A stretch of 64,000 nucleotides of DNA from Paenibacillus oceani (GCF_014705615.1 NZ_JACXJA010000031.1:53205-117204), one strand, 5' to 3'; positions 26,040-37,171 are shown, numbered from the stretch's first letter. The notes: a model not told the origin generated them from the sequence alone. A program made the numbers and translations.

Positions 26040-26792
26040 TTAGCGCGCCCCCTCGACGAGCTGGACATAAGAAGCCGGCTCCAGGCTGGCGCCGCCTACG
26101 AGTGCGCCGTCGATATCTTCTTTTTGCATAAATTCGCGGATATTGTTCGGTTTGACGCTGCCTCCGTATTGAATCCGCACTTTGCCCGCGACTTCGCCGC
26201 CGAACACTGCCGAGATTCTTTCGCGGATGTAGCCGATCACGTCAGCCGCATCTTGAGCCGTCGACGTTTTGCCCGTACCGATCGCCCAGATCGGCTCGTA
26301 AGCGACAACGACTTGTGCCGCCTGCTCCGCGCTAAGGCCCTGCAGAGCCGCTTCCGTCTGTACGCGGCAGACATCCTTCGTTTTGCCCGCTTCACGCTCT
26401 TCAAGGCTCTCCCCGACGCATACGATCGGCAAAAGTCCGTGCTTGAACGCCGCATGGACTTTTTTATTGACGTTCTCATCCGTCTCGGCGAAGTAAGCCC
26501 GGCGCTCGGAGTGGCCGATGATGACGTAGTCGACGCCCAGATCTTTCAGCATGGCGCCGCTGATCTCGCCCGTGAACGCGCCGCTGTCTTCCCAATGAAG
26601 GTTTTGCGCTCCGACTTTGAGCGTTGTGCCTTTCACAGCTTGGACCAGAGCCGGCAAGCTCGTATAAGGCGCGCAAATGACGCTTTCCACGCCGTCCACT
26701 TCCGCCTTGCCTTTCACTTCCTGAATGAATGCAGTCGCTTCGGCGACCGTTTTGAACATTTTCCAGTTGCCTGCAATAATCGGAGTTCTCAT
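26040..26792 (-). CDS. tpiA: Triosephosphate isomerase
   Basis: 250 residues, normal TIM-barrel length. It interconverts dihydroxyacetone phosphate and glyceraldehyde 3-phosphate. Active-site residues: Asn and Lys in AGNWKMFK (residues 8-12), His in IIGHSERR, and the catalytic Glu in [13 protein letters not shown]. The phosphate-binding GGSVKPNN and VGGASL are present. It sits between pgk (119 bases upstream) and gpmI (1 base downstream) in the glycolytic operon. The start follows AGAGGAG. Confidence 0.98.
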   Translation of the reverse strand: MRTPIIAGNWKMFKTVAEATAFIQEVKGKAEVDGVESVICAPYTSLPALVQAVKGTTLKVGAQNLHWEDSGAFTGEISGAMLKDLGVDYVIIGHSERRAYFAETDENVNKKVHAAFKHGLLPIVCVGESLEEREAGKTKDVCRVQTEAALQGLSAEQAAQVVVAYEPIWAIGTGKTSTAQDAADVIGYIRERISAVFGGEVAGKVRIQYGGSVKPNNIREFMQKEDIDGALVGGASLEPASYVQLVEGAR

Positions 26793-26911
26793 CGGATTTT
26801 CGAACGCTCCTCTCGAATGTAAAGTGGGGACGTCCCCTTGGTAAAACTACATGCTATATTCATCGTGATGCGCGAATGTGTATGTGAAATGTGAAAAGCG
26901 TAACGCCATTC

Positions 26912-28093
26912 TTACTTGTCGTTCAGAGCAACAACGCCCGGAAGCGCCTTGCCTTCCATAAATTCGAGCGATGCGCCGCCGCCGGTGGAGATATGATCCA
27001 TCTTGTCCGCCAGGTGGAACTTCTCGGCTGCCGCTGCGGAGTCGCCGCCGCCGATTACGGTATAGCCTTGCGTAACCGCACAAGCTTCCGCGACCGCTTT
27101 GGTTCCGTTCAGGTACGGATTCAGTTCGAATACGCCCATCGGTCCGTTCCAGACGACCAGCTTCGATTTGGCGATGACGTCCGCGTACAGCTCGCGGGTT
27201 TTCGGTCCAATATCGAAGCCCTCCCAGTCCGCCGGAATTTCGTTGATCGGCACGACGCGGGTATTGGCGTTATTGCTGAAATCGTCCCCGATCACGATAT
27301 CGACCGGCAGCATCAGATTGCAGCCTTTTTCCTTCGCTTTTTTCAGGAAGCCCAGCGCCAGGTCGAGCTTCTCGTTGTCGACGAGCGATTTGCCGATTTC
27401 GTAGCCTTGAGCTTTCAGGAACGTGTACGATAAACCTCCACCGATGAGCAGGTTATCGGCAATACCGAGCAGATGTTCGATCACGCCGATTTTGTCTTTG
27501 ACTTTGGAGCCCCCGACGATCGCGGTGAACGGACGATCCGGGTTGTTCAGCGCTTTGCCCAGAACTTCCAGCTCTTTCTCCATCAGCAGTCCCGATACGG
27601 CCGGCAAATGATGCGCGATCCCTTCCGTGGATGCATGAGCGCGGTGAGCGGCGCCGAAAGCGTCGTTTACGTACAGCTCGGCCAGCTCGGCGAACGCTTT
27701 TGCCAGCTCCGGATCGTTTTTCTCTTCGCCTTCGTAGAAACGTACGTTCTCGAGCAGCAATACATCGCCGTCGTTCAGACTGGCGATTTGCGCCTTGACC
27801 GATTCACCGATCGCTTCATCCGATTTGACCACCGGTTTGCCCAGAAGTTCCGACAGACGTGCCGCTACCGGAGTCAGTCTCATCTCCTCGACGACTTGTC
27901 CCTTCGGACGTCCCAGATGGCTCGCGAGGATGACCTTCGCGCCTTGCTCCGTCAGAAAGCGAATCGTCGGCAGCGTCTCGCGGATGCGGGTATCGTCGGT
28001 AATTTGGCCGTTTTCCAGCGGTACGTTGAAGTCGACGCGGACGAATACTTTCTTGCCGGCCGTCTGAACGTCCCGAACGCTTTTCTTATTCAT
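26912..28093 (-). CDS. pgk: Phosphoglycerate kinase
   Basis: 393 residues. It transfers the acyl phosphate of 1,3-bisphosphoglycerate to ADP. The N-terminal signature [33 protein letters not shown] and the C-terminal nucleotide-binding loop with [10 protein letters not shown] and [12 protein letters not shown] are intact. The start at 28093 is set by AGAGGGGGAG before ATG; the open frame extends 17 codons upstream without a ribosome site. Third gene of the cggR operon. Confidence 0.98.
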   Translation of the reverse strand: MNKKSVRDVQTAGKKVFVRVDFNVPLENGQITDDTRIRETLPTIRFLTEQGAKVILASHLGRPKGQVVEEMRLTPVAARLSELLGKPVVKSDEAIGESVKAQIASLNDGDVLLLENVRFYEGEEKNDPELAKAFAELAELYVNDAFGAAHRAHASTEGIAHHLPAVSGLLMEKELEVLGKALNNPDRPFTAIVGGSKVKDKIGVIEHLLGIADNLLIGGGLSYTFLKAQGYEIGKSLVDNEKLDLALGFLKKAKEKGCNLMLPVDIVIGDDFSNNANTRVVPINEIPADWEGFDIGPKTRELYADVIAKSKLVVWNGPMGVFELNPYLNGTKAVAEACAVTQGYTVIGGGDSAAAAEKFHLADKMDHISTGGGASLEFMEGKALPGVVALNDK

Positions 28094-28237
28094 GGGAACT
28101 CCCCCTCTTGTAAAGTGTCTACCGTCAAACAAGGAGGCACACACAGGGAAAGAGGAGAATCGCTTCTCCCCTTCCCTTGCCTTCTTACGCGGGCGGAACG
28201 TACGAGAGCGTCCCGCCTGTAGCGCGGTTATTCGATA

Positions 28238-29290
<1,053 letters not shown>

Positions 29291-29312
29291 TTAGTGAGCT
29301 TGTCAAGATAAC

Positions 29313-30335
29313 CTAGATAAACTTCAGCAGCTCGGTGGCCGCCGCTTCGTCCGTTACGAGCACATCCTCGTGTCCGAACTTCATAACCGCCGCGATCGCT
29401 TCGCCCTTGCTCTTGCCCCCGGCTACCGCGATGACGACTTCCGTCTCCTGGATGTCTTCCAGCCGCAGTCCGACCGTTTGCATCTTGTGCACGACATTGC
29501 CTTCGCGATCGAAGTAATAGCCGAACGCTTCCGCAAGCGCACCTTCTGCCATCAGCTCTTGAATCGTCTGGGAGTCTACCTTTCTCCGTCTCGCCATGAC
29601 CATGGCGTCGCCGATTCCGTGAACGACGATCCGCGCGCTGCGAATAACCTCGACGATTTCCAGTATGTTCGGATCCTGCATGAGAGATACATAGGCTTCC
29701 TCGCCCAAATGATCGGGCACGTGCAGCAGCCGGTATTGTCCGCCTGCTTTCTTCGCCATCGTCGATGCGATCGAGTTCGCCTGCAGCTCGACGCTTTCGC
29801 CCAAACCGCCTCTTGCGGGTACGAACATGCAACCTTTCATCTGAACCGACGGGGTCAAAAAGTTCGCCACTTCCGCAAGCGTAGATCCGCCCGCCACAGC
29901 CACGACATCGTTTTTCGATGCGTATCTCCGCAGCGCGGCCGCTCCGGCCCGGCCCACTTCCTTCTTCGTCAGTTCGGATACATCCGAATCCCCCGGTACG
30001 ATCACAACCTGGCGCAGCGAAAACCGCGTACGCAGCGTTTCCTCCAGATCGGACAACCCGAGCAGTTCCTTAACGATCGGCTCCATATCCTCCAGCAGCT
30101 GTCTGCCCGAGTCGCTGAGCTTCATCCCGGACGATTCCGTCTCGAGCAGTCCTTGCTCGCGCAGAAAATCGACCTCGCCCCGCAGCACCCGTTCGCTTAG
30201 CTCCAGATGAGTGGCCAAAGCGCGACGGCCCACAACTCCAGTCGTTGAAATATGATGCAAGATGGTGTAGCGTTTCTTCAAGACGTCCGTCAAATCCGGC
30301 AACAGCCTCTTTTGAATATCCAAAATCTGCCTCAT
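29313..30335 (-). CDS. cggR: Central glycolytic genes regulator CggR
   Basis: 340 residues of the SorC/DeoR family. The N-terminus MRQILDIQKRLLPDLTDVLKK and the winged helix-turn-helix (about residues 20-70, with GRRALATHLELSERVLRGEV) resemble B. subtilis CggR; the C-terminal domain (about 90-340) is the sugar-phosphate-binding fold with VVAVAGGSTLAEV and GIGDAM. It represses the gap operon until fructose 1,6-bisphosphate rises. A matching operator lies upstream. The ATG at 30335 is chosen by similarity; a GTG at 30350 is possible. Confidence 0.95.
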   Translation of the reverse strand: MRQILDIQKRLLPDLTDVLKKRYTILHHISTTGVVGRRALATHLELSERVLRGEVDFLREQGLLETESSGMKLSDSGRQLLEDMEPIVKELLGLSDLEETLRTRFSLRQVVIVPGDSDVSELTKKEVGRAGAAALRRYASKNDVVAVAGGSTLAEVANFLTPSVQMKGCMFVPARGGLGESVELQANSIASTMAKKAGGQYRLLHVPDHLGEEAYVSLMQDPNILEIVEVIRSARIVVHGIGDAMVMARRRKVDSQTIQELMAEGALAEAFGYYFDREGNVVHKMQTVGLRLEDIQETEVVIAVAGGKSKGEAIAAVMKFGHEDVLVTDEAAATELLKFI

Positions 30336-30387
30336 GGATCGCGGACACACTCCCGAATCGGATTGCAGCTGGCGGGATTTTCATCGG

Positions 30388-30423
30388 GACATATTTCGTC
30401 CCGCACTTTCATTTTCCGTCCCG
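30388..30423 (-). promoter_or_regulatory. CggR operator
   Basis: On the minus strand: CGGGAC-N6-TGAA-N4-CGGGAC-N6-TGTC. This is the B. subtilis CggR operator layout (CGGGAC-N6-TGTC twice, 4 bases apart), with two mismatches in the first half. It begins 14 bases downstream of the -10 box and ends about 50 bases before cggR, so bound CggR would act as a roadblock. Confidence 0.88.
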
Positions 30424-30436
30424 CAACTTCCACTTT

Positions 30437-30465
30437 ATTATATGCATCTTTTTCTGAAAATGCAA
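30437..30465 (-). promoter_or_regulatory. Promoter of the cggR-gapA-pgk-tpiA-gpmI-eno operon
   Basis: Minus strand TTGCAT (30465-30460), 17-base spacer, TATAAT (30442-30437). It lies about 100 bases upstream of cggR, just before the CggR operator. Confidence 0.85.
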
Positions 30466-30601
30466 GGCGACATTTGTTCGCATCTTTTGTCGAAACGGTA
30501 GGGCTTAAAAATTACCCGAAAGAAACAGCTTGCTTTTTTTTTATCGATGTCCTATAATAACCTTTGCGTCCGAAAAACAGTTATGACGCAAACAACAATA
30601 T

Positions 30602-30676
30602 GCGCTCGTGGTCCAATGGATATGACGTAGGCCTCCGGAGCCTGAGATCAAGGTTCGATTCCTTGCGAGCGCGCCA
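30602..30676 (+). tRNA. tRNA-Arg (CCG)
   Basis: Complete cloverleaf: acceptor GCGCTCG/CGAGCGC, discriminator G, CCA encoded. The anticodon loop CTCCGGA gives anticodon CCG (arginine). A terminator follows at 30693. A tRNA-Arg next to clpP is also found in Bacillus. Confidence 0.95.
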
Positions 30677-30692
30677 TATATGACACCGACAG

Positions 30693-30713
30693 ACGTCCTT
30701 TGGACGTTTTTTT
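30693..30713 (+). terminator. tRNA-Arg terminator
   Basis: ACGTCC-TTT-GGACGT followed by a run of seven T. Confidence 0.85.
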
Positions 30714-30907
30714 GCATTATAGGGCTTTCTTTCACGATTCGGCCTGCCCGCTTCAATCCAAGGTTTCAAATGTAGCCTCCAGTCCTGTTTATGGAGCGGG
30801 CTGCTCCTCCCTGCGATCCTTGGAGTATCCGGTGGGCTTGGCCTTATAAACTGCCAAACCAGTGGCTATACTGGAAAAGCAGCCGGAATAAACATCGTTT
30901 TAATTGA

Positions 30908-30947
30908 TTTGACCTTTCTTGACCTTTAGCCCATTTTCCGTTATGAT
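30908..30947 (+). promoter_or_regulatory. clpP promoter with CtsR box
   Basis: Promoter TTGACC (30919-30924), 17 bases, TATGAT (30942-30947). Overlapping the -35 box on the minus strand is GGTCAAG-AAA-GGTCAAA (30924-30908), the tandem heptad of the class III heat-shock repressor CtsR with one mismatch. clpP should therefore be derepressed on heat or protein damage. Confidence 0.85.
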
Positions 30948-31002
30948 AGAGGTAGTTTCCACCCCGAGTGGACGATCCGTTTCAATTAAGGAGGCTTTAG
31001 CT

Positions 31003-31584
31003 ATGAGTTTTATCCCTATGGTAGTCGAACAGGACGCACGCGGTGAACGCGGGTACGATATTTATTCCCGTCTGCTCAAGGACCGGATCATCTTCCTCGG
31101 CACGCCCGTAAACGACGCAATCGCCAATGCGATTATCGCCCAGATGCTGTTTCTGGCGGCGCAAGACTCGGATAAAGACATAAGCCTGTACATCAATAGC
31201 CCCGGCGGTTCGATTACGGCCGGTATGGCGATATTCGATACGATGCAATTTATTAAACCGGACGTATCCACGATCTGCGTCGGCATGGCCGCTTCGATGG
31301 GCGCGTTCCTGCTCGCCGCAGGCGCCAAGGGCAAGCGCTACGCGCTGCCGAACAGCGAAGTGATGATTCACCAACCGCTCGGCGGGGCCGAAGGCCAGGC
31401 CAGCGATATCGAGATCCGCGCGAAGCGCATCATCAAGCTGCGTGAGAAGCTGAACGGCATCTTGTCCGAACGTACGGGCCAACCGCTCGAGCGGATCGAC
31501 AAGGATACCGACCGCGACTATTTCATGAGCGCGGAAGAAGCCGCCCAATACGGCATCATCGATAAAGTCGTCTCCAAAATTTAA
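31003..31584 (+). CDS. clpP: ATP-dependent Clp protease proteolytic subunit
   Basis: 193 residues, with the catalytic triad at the canonical sites: Ser98 (GMAASMG), His123 (MIHQPLGG) and Asp172 (DKDTDRDYF). ClpP forms a tetradecamer that degrades substrates fed by ClpC, ClpX or ClpE, including tmRNA-tagged proteins and CtsR-linked quality-control targets. The start at 31003 has AAGGAGG eight bases upstream. Monocistronic, with its own CtsR-controlled promoter and terminator. Confidence 0.98.
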   Translation: MSFIPMVVEQDARGERGYDIYSRLLKDRIIFLGTPVNDAIANAIIAQMLFLAAQDSDKDISLYINSPGGSITAGMAIFDTMQFIKPDVSTICVGMAASMGAFLLAAGAKGKRYALPNSEVMIHQPLGGAEGQASDIEIRAKRIIKLREKLNGILSERTGQPLERIDKDTDRDYFMSAEEAAQYGIIDKVVSKI

Positions 31585-31608
31585 TCATTTCAAACTTCAC
31601 TAACCCAG

Positions 31609-31653
31609 AAAAGAGCTCGCTGAACCGGACCGGTTTGGCGAACTCTTTTTTTA
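31609..31653 (+). terminator. clpP terminator
   Basis: AAGAGCTCGC pairs with GCGAACTCTT across a loop that itself contains ACCGGACCGGT, followed by a run of seven T. Confidence 0.8.
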
Positions 31654-31899
31654 TAGACTGGAATGGGCAGGAAGCGCCCATAAGAGCGGTTTACACCCTT
31701 TATTTTGTCCGAAACCCGCTCCAACGAAGACATAAGAGCGATTTGTAGCTGCTAATATCCGCGAAAAGAGTGCAGCCCCCACCAGTTGGTTGAAATAAGG
31801 GGTACGAACCACCTTTATTCGTCGCTGTTTCCCTCATATGCCGAAAATAGAGGCCGCTAAAGCGCTAAAGACTCTTATATTATTCAGTGCCTGCCTACC

Positions 31900-31931
31900 A
31901 AAAAAAGCCGGGAGCCGTTTAAGCTCCAGGC
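31900..31931 (-). terminator. Terminator of the stalk-domain protein gene
   Basis: Minus strand GCCTGGAGC-TTAAACG-GCTCCCGGC followed by seven T, 10 bases after the stop at 31942. The stretch 31654-31899, between two convergent terminators, holds no recognisable gene. Confidence 0.85.
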
Positions 31932-31941
31932 TATGGTTCGA

Positions 31942-33711
31942 TTAATCGAGCGGATAGAAGATCAGGTTCATCGGGAATGCCGAACCGGCCGGCGGCGTAA
32001 ATTCGATATCGAGCGATGGCTCTTCGCCTGTCGTTCTGGCGAGAATTTGCACGCTTTCGAACGCCGTAATGACACCGGACGGCGGCGCCAGTACGAATTC
32101 GCCATTAATTTTGAGCGGGCCTTTGAACGGACCTCCCCGCGCCTGCAGCAAGATCGCCATCTTCCGCGGCTTGTCCGAATGGATTTTGTAGACGACCCCG
32201 TAGTTGCCGTCATCGGTCACTTCCGCATTCAGCGTCGGGTCGATTCCCTTCTGCCACTCGTCGTAGTCGTTATCGCCGAAGATCAGCCGGGTCGGCTTCG
32301 TAAAGGCGCTTGCATCGATATCCCAACGTTTCTCGGTTACCGGGAACGTCCCCCGGATGTGCCCGTCTCCCGGCAGCTGCTTGTACAGCAGCGGATACGT
32401 GGAGGTCGGAGACTCGATGCTGGAATCGATCGCCATGAAGGAAAATTCGATCAGACCGTCGGTTTCTACATCGTATATGACGTTAACGCCTTGTCCCGGC
32501 AGGAATTCCGGCATTTGCACATACACCCGGGATTGCCCCGGCGGCACTTCCAGCTCCCGGCTTGTCGGATCGGCGAGCAGAAACTCGACCGATGCCTCAT
32601 GGCCGATCAGATTCGCATAAATCGACGGATACACTTCGCCTTTGTTGGTCGTTTTGACTTTGACCGGCTTCGTGCCCGGGTTTGTAGCCATAATAACGAA
32701 CTGCACTTTCTCATCCGAACCGTTAATATGATCCGCATACAGCCGCGCTTTGCCCTGTACCTTGTCCGCATACAGAATGCCCTTGTCCTCGAACGTCTCC
32801 GGGCTGTCGCTGACGAGCAGCTTGCGGGAGCGGTCTTCGGTCACCTTCTTCTCGAAGGCCGGCAAATCGTTGAAGTACGCATACACTTCCGTCCAGTTCG
32901 TCGGTACGAGCGTCTGAAGCGGGTAGACGTGAAGCTTGTAGTCCATCGGAGACTTGTACATCACTTCCGAGCTGATCTGAATGTAGCGGGAATATGTCTC
33001 GCTGACGAGCCCTTTCCCGTCCTTGACCTTCAGCGTGATCAGATGTTTGCCTGATGAGAAGAAAGCTTCCTCCTTGCCCGCCCACTCGTACACGAGCCCT
33101 TCGGCGTCCGGATCGTAGCTCAGGTCGATATACTGGATCGGCTCACCGATTTTGTACACGGGCTTCCCGAATGTAAACCTGGCGACCGGACGGGAGTTCC
33201 CGTCTTTGTCGACGATCGACGGCGGCCGTTTGACATACGTGATCTCCAGCCGTTTCTGCTCGGCATTAAACGTGTACTTGGCTCCGAAAAAGTCCATCAG
33301 CCAGCTTTCCTTCACCATCAACTTGTCGTTGAACATCCGGGCGACAGAGTCGAACGGCAAGTACACGCCATTAATAAATACCGACTTGTTCACCGAGTCC
33401 AGCTCGATGACCGCCCGGGACGTCTTCACTTCCACCCGGTGCGACTTATCGTTCCATTTCACTTCAAACCCCATCTTCTCGCCCAAAAACTTGATCGGCA
33501 CAAACCGCATGTTGCCGTCTTTCAAGACCCCCGGCGTGTCCAGATCCACCTTGGCCGAATCGACGTAAGCGACCGGCTCATCCAAGTGCAGCCAGATGTT
33601 CATCGTGGTCGTAGATACTCCCCCCGCTCCGGATACCGGAACGACAGCCGCCGCCATAAGCACGCACAGCAAAGCAAGCCCCATCCACTTGCGCAAACCT
33701 CTCCTGTTCAA
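31942..33711 (-). CDS. Secreted protein with copper-amine-oxidase N-terminal (stalk) domain
   Basis: A 589-residue exported protein. It has a signal peptide (basic MNRRGLRKW, hydrophobic GLALLCVLMAAAVVPV, cleavage near residue 28-30). Residues about 50-150 form a Cu_amine_oxidN1 stalk domain (FVPIKFLGEKMGFEVKW, then SVFINGVYLPFDSVARMF), a non-enzymatic wall-associated module expanded in Paenibacillus. A PKD-like domain follows (about 165-245), then two further beta-rich regions with no family I recognise. It is monocistronic. Probable role: cell-surface or wall protein; ligand unknown. Confidence 0.8.
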   Translation of the reverse strand: MNRRGLRKWMGLALLCVLMAAAVVPVSGAGGVSTTTMNIWLHLDEPVAYVDSAKVDLDTPGVLKDGNMRFVPIKFLGEKMGFEVKWNDKSHRVEVKTSRAVIELDSVNKSVFINGVYLPFDSVARMFNDKLMVKESWLMDFFGAKYTFNAEQKRLEITYVKRPPSIVDKDGNSRPVARFTFGKPVYKIGEPIQYIDLSYDPDAEGLVYEWAGKEEAFFSSGKHLITLKVKDGKGLVSETYSRYIQISSEVMYKSPMDYKLHVYPLQTLVPTNWTEVYAYFNDLPAFEKKVTEDRSRKLLVSDSPETFEDKGILYADKVQGKARLYADHINGSDEKVQFVIMATNPGTKPVKVKTTNKGEVYPSIYANLIGHEASVEFLLADPTSRELEVPPGQSRVYVQMPEFLPGQGVNVIYDVETDGLIEFSFMAIDSSIESPTSTYPLLYKQLPGDGHIRGTFPVTEKRWDIDASAFTKPTRLIFGDNDYDEWQKGIDPTLNAEVTDDGNYGVVYKIHSDKPRKMAILLQARGGPFKGPLKINGEFVLAPPSGVITAFESVQILARTTGEEPSLDIEFTPPAGSAFPMNLIFYPLD

Positions 33712-33822
33712 CTTCTCTCTCCACTCTTTCTATGTATAATGTAGGTTGTCTGTACATTTAGACGCGATGCAGGGAGAAAGGTTGCACGTAATTTTTAAAG
33801 GTTTATTTGCCGCCGACACGCC

Positions 33823-33853
33823 AAAAAAGCCTCCTCGATAAAAGGAAGCTTTC
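33823..33853 (-). terminator. Terminator of the rapZ-yvcK-whiA-HPr operon
   Basis: Minus strand AAAGCTTCCT...AGGAGGCTTT followed by a T-run, about 50 bases after the HPr-like gene stop. Confidence 0.75.
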
Positions 33854-33903
33854 GGATATTTCGGATGAAGCGGCGGGCCGGTTTACGGCCCGGGGAGAAC
33901 GTC

Positions 33904-34173
33904 TTATTGGTTCTCCAGTTCTTCTTTGCCGACCAGGGCGACTAAAGCGGTTACAGCCTGTTCTGCGTCCGAACCTTCCGCGCTGATGTGTACTTCCGTG
34001 CCGGAGCTGATGGCCAGGCTCATAATGCCCATAATGCTTTTGGCATTTACTTTCTTATCGTCCTTCTCGACGAAAATTTCCGACGAAAACTTGTTCGCTT
34101 CTTGGACAAACAATGCCGCCGGTCTTGCGTGCAATCCCGTTCTCAGTCGTACGACTGCTGGACGTCTGGTCAT
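33904..34173 (-). CDS. HPr-family phosphocarrier at the crh position
   Basis: 89 residues. His15 lies in TGLHARPAA and Ser46 in KSIMGIMSLA, both at canonical HPr positions. In Bacillus the gene after yvcJ-yvcK-whiA is crh, whose product lacks His15 and acts only as a CcpA corepressor after HprK phosphorylates Ser46. Here His15 is kept, so the protein may also carry PEP-derived phosphate, or be the sole HPr-like regulator at this locus. No enzyme I gene is near. It follows whiA by 114 bases and ends the operon at a terminator. Confidence 0.9.
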   Translation of the reverse strand: MTRRPAVVRLRTGLHARPAALFVQEANKFSSEIFVEKDDKKVNAKSIMGIMSLAISSGTEVHISAEGSDAEQAVTALVALVGKEELENQ

Positions 34174-34287
34174 GTAACCGATACCCCCTACATCTTATGA
34201 TCAACGTTCCGTTGAAATTCGTTATTGACATATTATATCATTTATTACCGAACAGTTAAAGGAAAGTTCCCCATGATTTCAAACTGT

Positions 34288-35217
34288 TCAGGAATTTCTC
34301 ATTTTTTCGGCGAGTTCGTCCAGCTTGCGGAGTCTGTGATTCACTCCGGACTTGCTGACACTGCCCTTCAGCAGCTCCCCGACTTCCTTCAGATTCATAT
34401 CCGGGTGAAGCAGGCGAACCTCCGCCACTTCCCTCAGTTTCTCCGGCAAATTCTCCAGACCCAGCTCTTGCTTCAAATACCGGATATTCTCGATTTGTCT
34501 GACGGCCGCCCCAATCGTCTTATTCAAATTGGCCGTCTCGCAGTTGACGATCCGGTTGACCGAGTTGCGCATATCCTTCATGATGCGGACGTCTTCGAAT
34601 CGCAGCAGCGCCTGATGCGCGCCGATCAGATTCAAAAACTGGATAATCTTCTCGCCTTCCTTCATATAAAACACGTACCCTTTTTTTCGTTCGATGCAGC
34701 GCGCGTTCAAGTGAAACTTGTTGGCCAGCTGACACAAGGCGTGGCAGTGCTCCTCGTACATCGAAGCGATCTCGAGGTGATACGAGGAACCCTCGGGATT
34801 GTTGACCGAACCTCCGGCCATGAAGGCCCCCCGCAAATACGCTCGCTTGCAGCAGTTGCCGCGCACGATCCGCCGGTCGATGCCCGGGGTAAACTGAAAC
34901 CCTTCGGATACGATGCGGAGGCTGCCAAGCACTTCCTGAACCTGATTCGGCACTCGGACGATATATACGTTGTTTTTTTTGAGTCTCATCTTTTTGCGGA
35001 CGAGCAGCTCGGTATGAAGGTTGAAATTTTTCTTGATCAGCATATAAATACGCCGGGCGATGGCCGCATTTTCAGTGGAGATGTCAAGCACGATGCGCTG
35101 GTTCGTCAGCTGGACGGTCCCGTTCATCCGGATGAGCGCTGCCATTTCCGCTTTCTCACAGCACTCCTCGGCCTCAACCATGGTCAGCTCTTTTTTCGTT
35201 TGCGCCGCAAAAGACAT
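34288..35217 (-). CDS. whiA: WhiA, LAGLIDADG-fold DNA-binding protein
   Basis: 309 residues. The N-terminal half is the degenerate homing-endonuclease fold ([13 protein letters not shown], then [22 protein letters not shown]), and the C-terminal third is a helix-turn-helix with [14 protein letters not shown] and [12 protein letters not shown]. In bacilli WhiA supports cell division and chromosome segregation; in Streptomyces it is a sporulation regulator. It follows yvcK with a 6-base gap in the conserved operon. Confidence 0.96.
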   Translation of the reverse strand: MSFAAQTKKELTMVEAEECCEKAEMAALIRMNGTVQLTNQRIVLDISTENAAIARRIYMLIKKNFNLHTELLVRKKMRLKKNNVYIVRVPNQVQEVLGSLRIVSEGFQFTPGIDRRIVRGNCCKRAYLRGAFMAGGSVNNPEGSSYHLEIASMYEEHCHALCQLANKFHLNARCIERKKGYVFYMKEGEKIIQFLNLIGAHQALLRFEDVRIMKDMRNSVNRIVNCETANLNKTIGAAVRQIENIRYLKQELGLENLPEKLREVAEVRLLHPDMNLKEVGELLKGSVSKSGVNHRLRKLDELAEKMRNS

Positions 35218-35223
35218 CCCTTG

Positions 35224-36210
35224 TCACCTCTTTCGCACCATCCAGCTTTCCACCAGTTGAAAAATATGGTGGCTCAGCCTCGCCGCGTCATGGCGCAAGT
35301 AAGTCCGGAACAGAACAAGCCGGTCGGCGATCACCTTGTAACCCCGTCGGGTCACTTCCTCCATATCGAGGTGTACCGCTTTCGCGCCTTTCTCCGCATA
35401 CTTGCTCTGAACTTGCGGCGGAATTTCTCCATTATTCACGATGACATAGTCGAACAGATGGTGTCCCACATGATCGTATACGGCCTGCAAATGGTCGCTG
35501 ACCGTAAAATCGTCGGTTTCACCGGGCTGTGTCATCACGTTGCAGACAAAGATTTTGACCGCCTCGGAACGCATAATCTCTTCCGCCAGCTTAGGGACGA
35601 GCAGATTCGGCAAAATGCTCGTATACAAGCTTCCCGGGCCGACCAGAATCGCGTCCGCCTCACGGATCGCCTCCACCGCTTCTTCGAGCGGTGAAACGTC
35701 CGCCGGTTCGATGAATACCCGATTAATTTTTCCTCCGGCGTTCGGAATATTCGACTCGCCTTCAATAATCGTCCCGTCCTTCATCTCGGCCTTCAGGATA
35801 ATCTGGTGATCGCTTGCCGGCAGCACGCGGCCCCGGACAGCAAGCACCCGGCTGAGCTCCTTGACTCCGGTTACGAAATCGCCGGTAATATCCTTCATCG
35901 CGGCCAGCATCAGATTGCCCAGACTGTGCCCGGCGAGGCCCGCTCCGCTCGAGAACCGGTGCTGAAGCAGCTTCGACAGCAGCGGCTCTACGTCAGCCAA
36001 GGCGATCAGCACGTTGCGAATATCGCCCGGAGGCGGGATTTGCAGCTCGTTGCGAAGCACACCGGAGCTTCCTCCGTCGTCCGCCACCGTGACGATCGCC
36101 GTAATATCGAGAGGCTTCTCCTTCAGTCCCCGGAGCATGACGGACAGACCGGTACCACCACCAATGACGACAATTCGGGGAAGGCTGCCCTCCTGCACAT
36201 TTTCGCTCAT
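35224..36210 (-). CDS. yvcK: YvcK/GlmR, UDP-sugar-binding regulator
   Basis: 328 residues of the YvcK/CofD-like family. The N-terminus [19 protein letters not shown] and ADDGGSSG form the nucleotide-sugar-binding site. The Bacillus protein binds UDP-GlcNAc and steers carbon into cell-wall precursors, being needed for growth on gluconeogenic substrates. The start is set by GAGGTGAGCCG before the ATG at 36210, which overlaps the rapZ stop by four bases (ATGA). The open frame extends far upstream but only across rapZ. Confidence 0.95.
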   Translation of the reverse strand: MSENVQEGSLPRIVVIGGGTGLSVMLRGLKEKPLDITAIVTVADDGGSSGVLRNELQIPPPGDIRNVLIALADVEPLLSKLLQHRFSSGAGLAGHSLGNLMLAAMKDITGDFVTGVKELSRVLAVRGRVLPASDHQIILKAEMKDGTIIEGESNIPNAGGKINRVFIEPADVSPLEEAVEAIREADAILVGPGSLYTSILPNLLVPKLAEEIMRSEAVKIFVCNVMTQPGETDDFTVSDHLQAVYDHVGHHLFDYVIVNNGEIPPQVQSKYAEKGAKAVHLDMEEVTRRGYKVIADRLVLFRTYLRHDAARLSHHIFQLVESWMVRKR

Positions 36211-37109
36211 CGGCTCACCTCGGGACGGCGATCCCGATCCGCGTCCCGATGACTGATCCGCGTCACTTCGGTTTCGCTGCTGCCGAGCATTTTGCCCAAG
36301 TATTCGGCGATTGCCACTGAACGGTGCTTGCCTCCCGTACAGCCGATCCCGACGACAACCTGGCTTTTGCCTTCCTTCGCATACTGCGGGATGAGAAATT
36401 GGAGCAAATCGATCAGTTTCGTCAGAAACTCCTGCGTCTCGCTCCATTTCATCACATAATCGTAGACGTCCGGATCAAGACCGGTGTTCGGTCTCAGGTG
36501 TTCCACATAATGCGGATTCGGCAAAAAACGGACGTCGAAAATAAGGTCGGCGTCAATCGGGATTCCGTACTTAAATCCGAAGGAAATCACGTTAACCGAG
36601 ATGCTTCCTTTACCCATGCTCGTAAATCGGGAAATAATCCGTTCCTTCAACTCGGCCGGCTTCAGACTGCTCGTATCGATCACTTGATTGGCCATGCCTT
36701 TGAGCTCTTCAAGCAGCTTGCGCTCGAGATGGATGCCGTCCAGCGGAAGTCCGTCCGGAGCGAGCGGATGACGGCGGCGGCTTTCCTTGTAACGCTGAAC
36801 GAGCGTCGAATCGGTAGCGTCCAGGAACAGGATTTCGTACGTAATCGTATAGTTTTCCTTGATCGTGCGCAGCGATTCGGACAACGAAGTAAAAAATTCG
36901 CGTCCCCGCAGGTCGATGACGAGGGCCACTTTGCCGATCCGTCCCTTGGACTGGTCGATCAACTCCGCGAACTTCGGGATGAGTACGGGAGGCAAATTGT
37001 CCACGCAGAAAAAGCCGAGGTCTTCCAGACTTTGCACCGCGATCGTTTTCCCCGCTCCCGACATGCCCGTAATGATGACTAGTCTTGCAACGTTCGCCAT
37101 GTCCTCCAT
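36207..37109 (-). CDS. rapZ: RapZ/YvcJ nucleotide-binding protein
   Basis: 300 residues. The Walker A loop GMSGAGKT is at residues 15-22, and the C-terminal domain carries [12 protein letters not shown], typical of the RapZ family. The E. coli protein is an adaptor that directs decay of the small RNA GlmZ; in Bacillus it is a nucleotide-hydrolysing protein linked to competence. It overlaps yvcK by four bases. GGAGGGG lies six bases before the ATG at 37109. First gene of the rapZ-yvcK-whiA-HPr operon; its neighbour upstream is glucokinase. Confidence 0.95.
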   Translation of the reverse strand: MEDMANVARLVIITGMSGAGKTIAVQSLEDLGFFCVDNLPPVLIPKFAELIDQSKGRIGKVALVIDLRGREFFTSLSESLRTIKENYTITYEILFLDATDSTLVQRYKESRRRHPLAPDGLPLDGIHLERKLLEELKGMANQVIDTSSLKPAELKERIISRFTSMGKGSISVNVISFGFKYGIPIDADLIFDVRFLPNPHYVEHLRPNTGLDPDVYDYVMKWSETQEFLTKLIDLLQFLIPQYAKEGKSQVVVGIGCTGGKHRSVAIAEYLGKMLGSSETEVTRISHRDADRDRRPEVSR

Positions 37110-37171
37110 ACGTTTCCCCTCCCATCGCTTGAGAGAACCGCCGGGCGCTGCGGACGCTCTATTCTCTCTAT

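Noticed and set aside
34225..35694. 489-codon open frame on the plus strand
   Set aside because: Lies opposite whiA and part of yvcK; no supported start or product.
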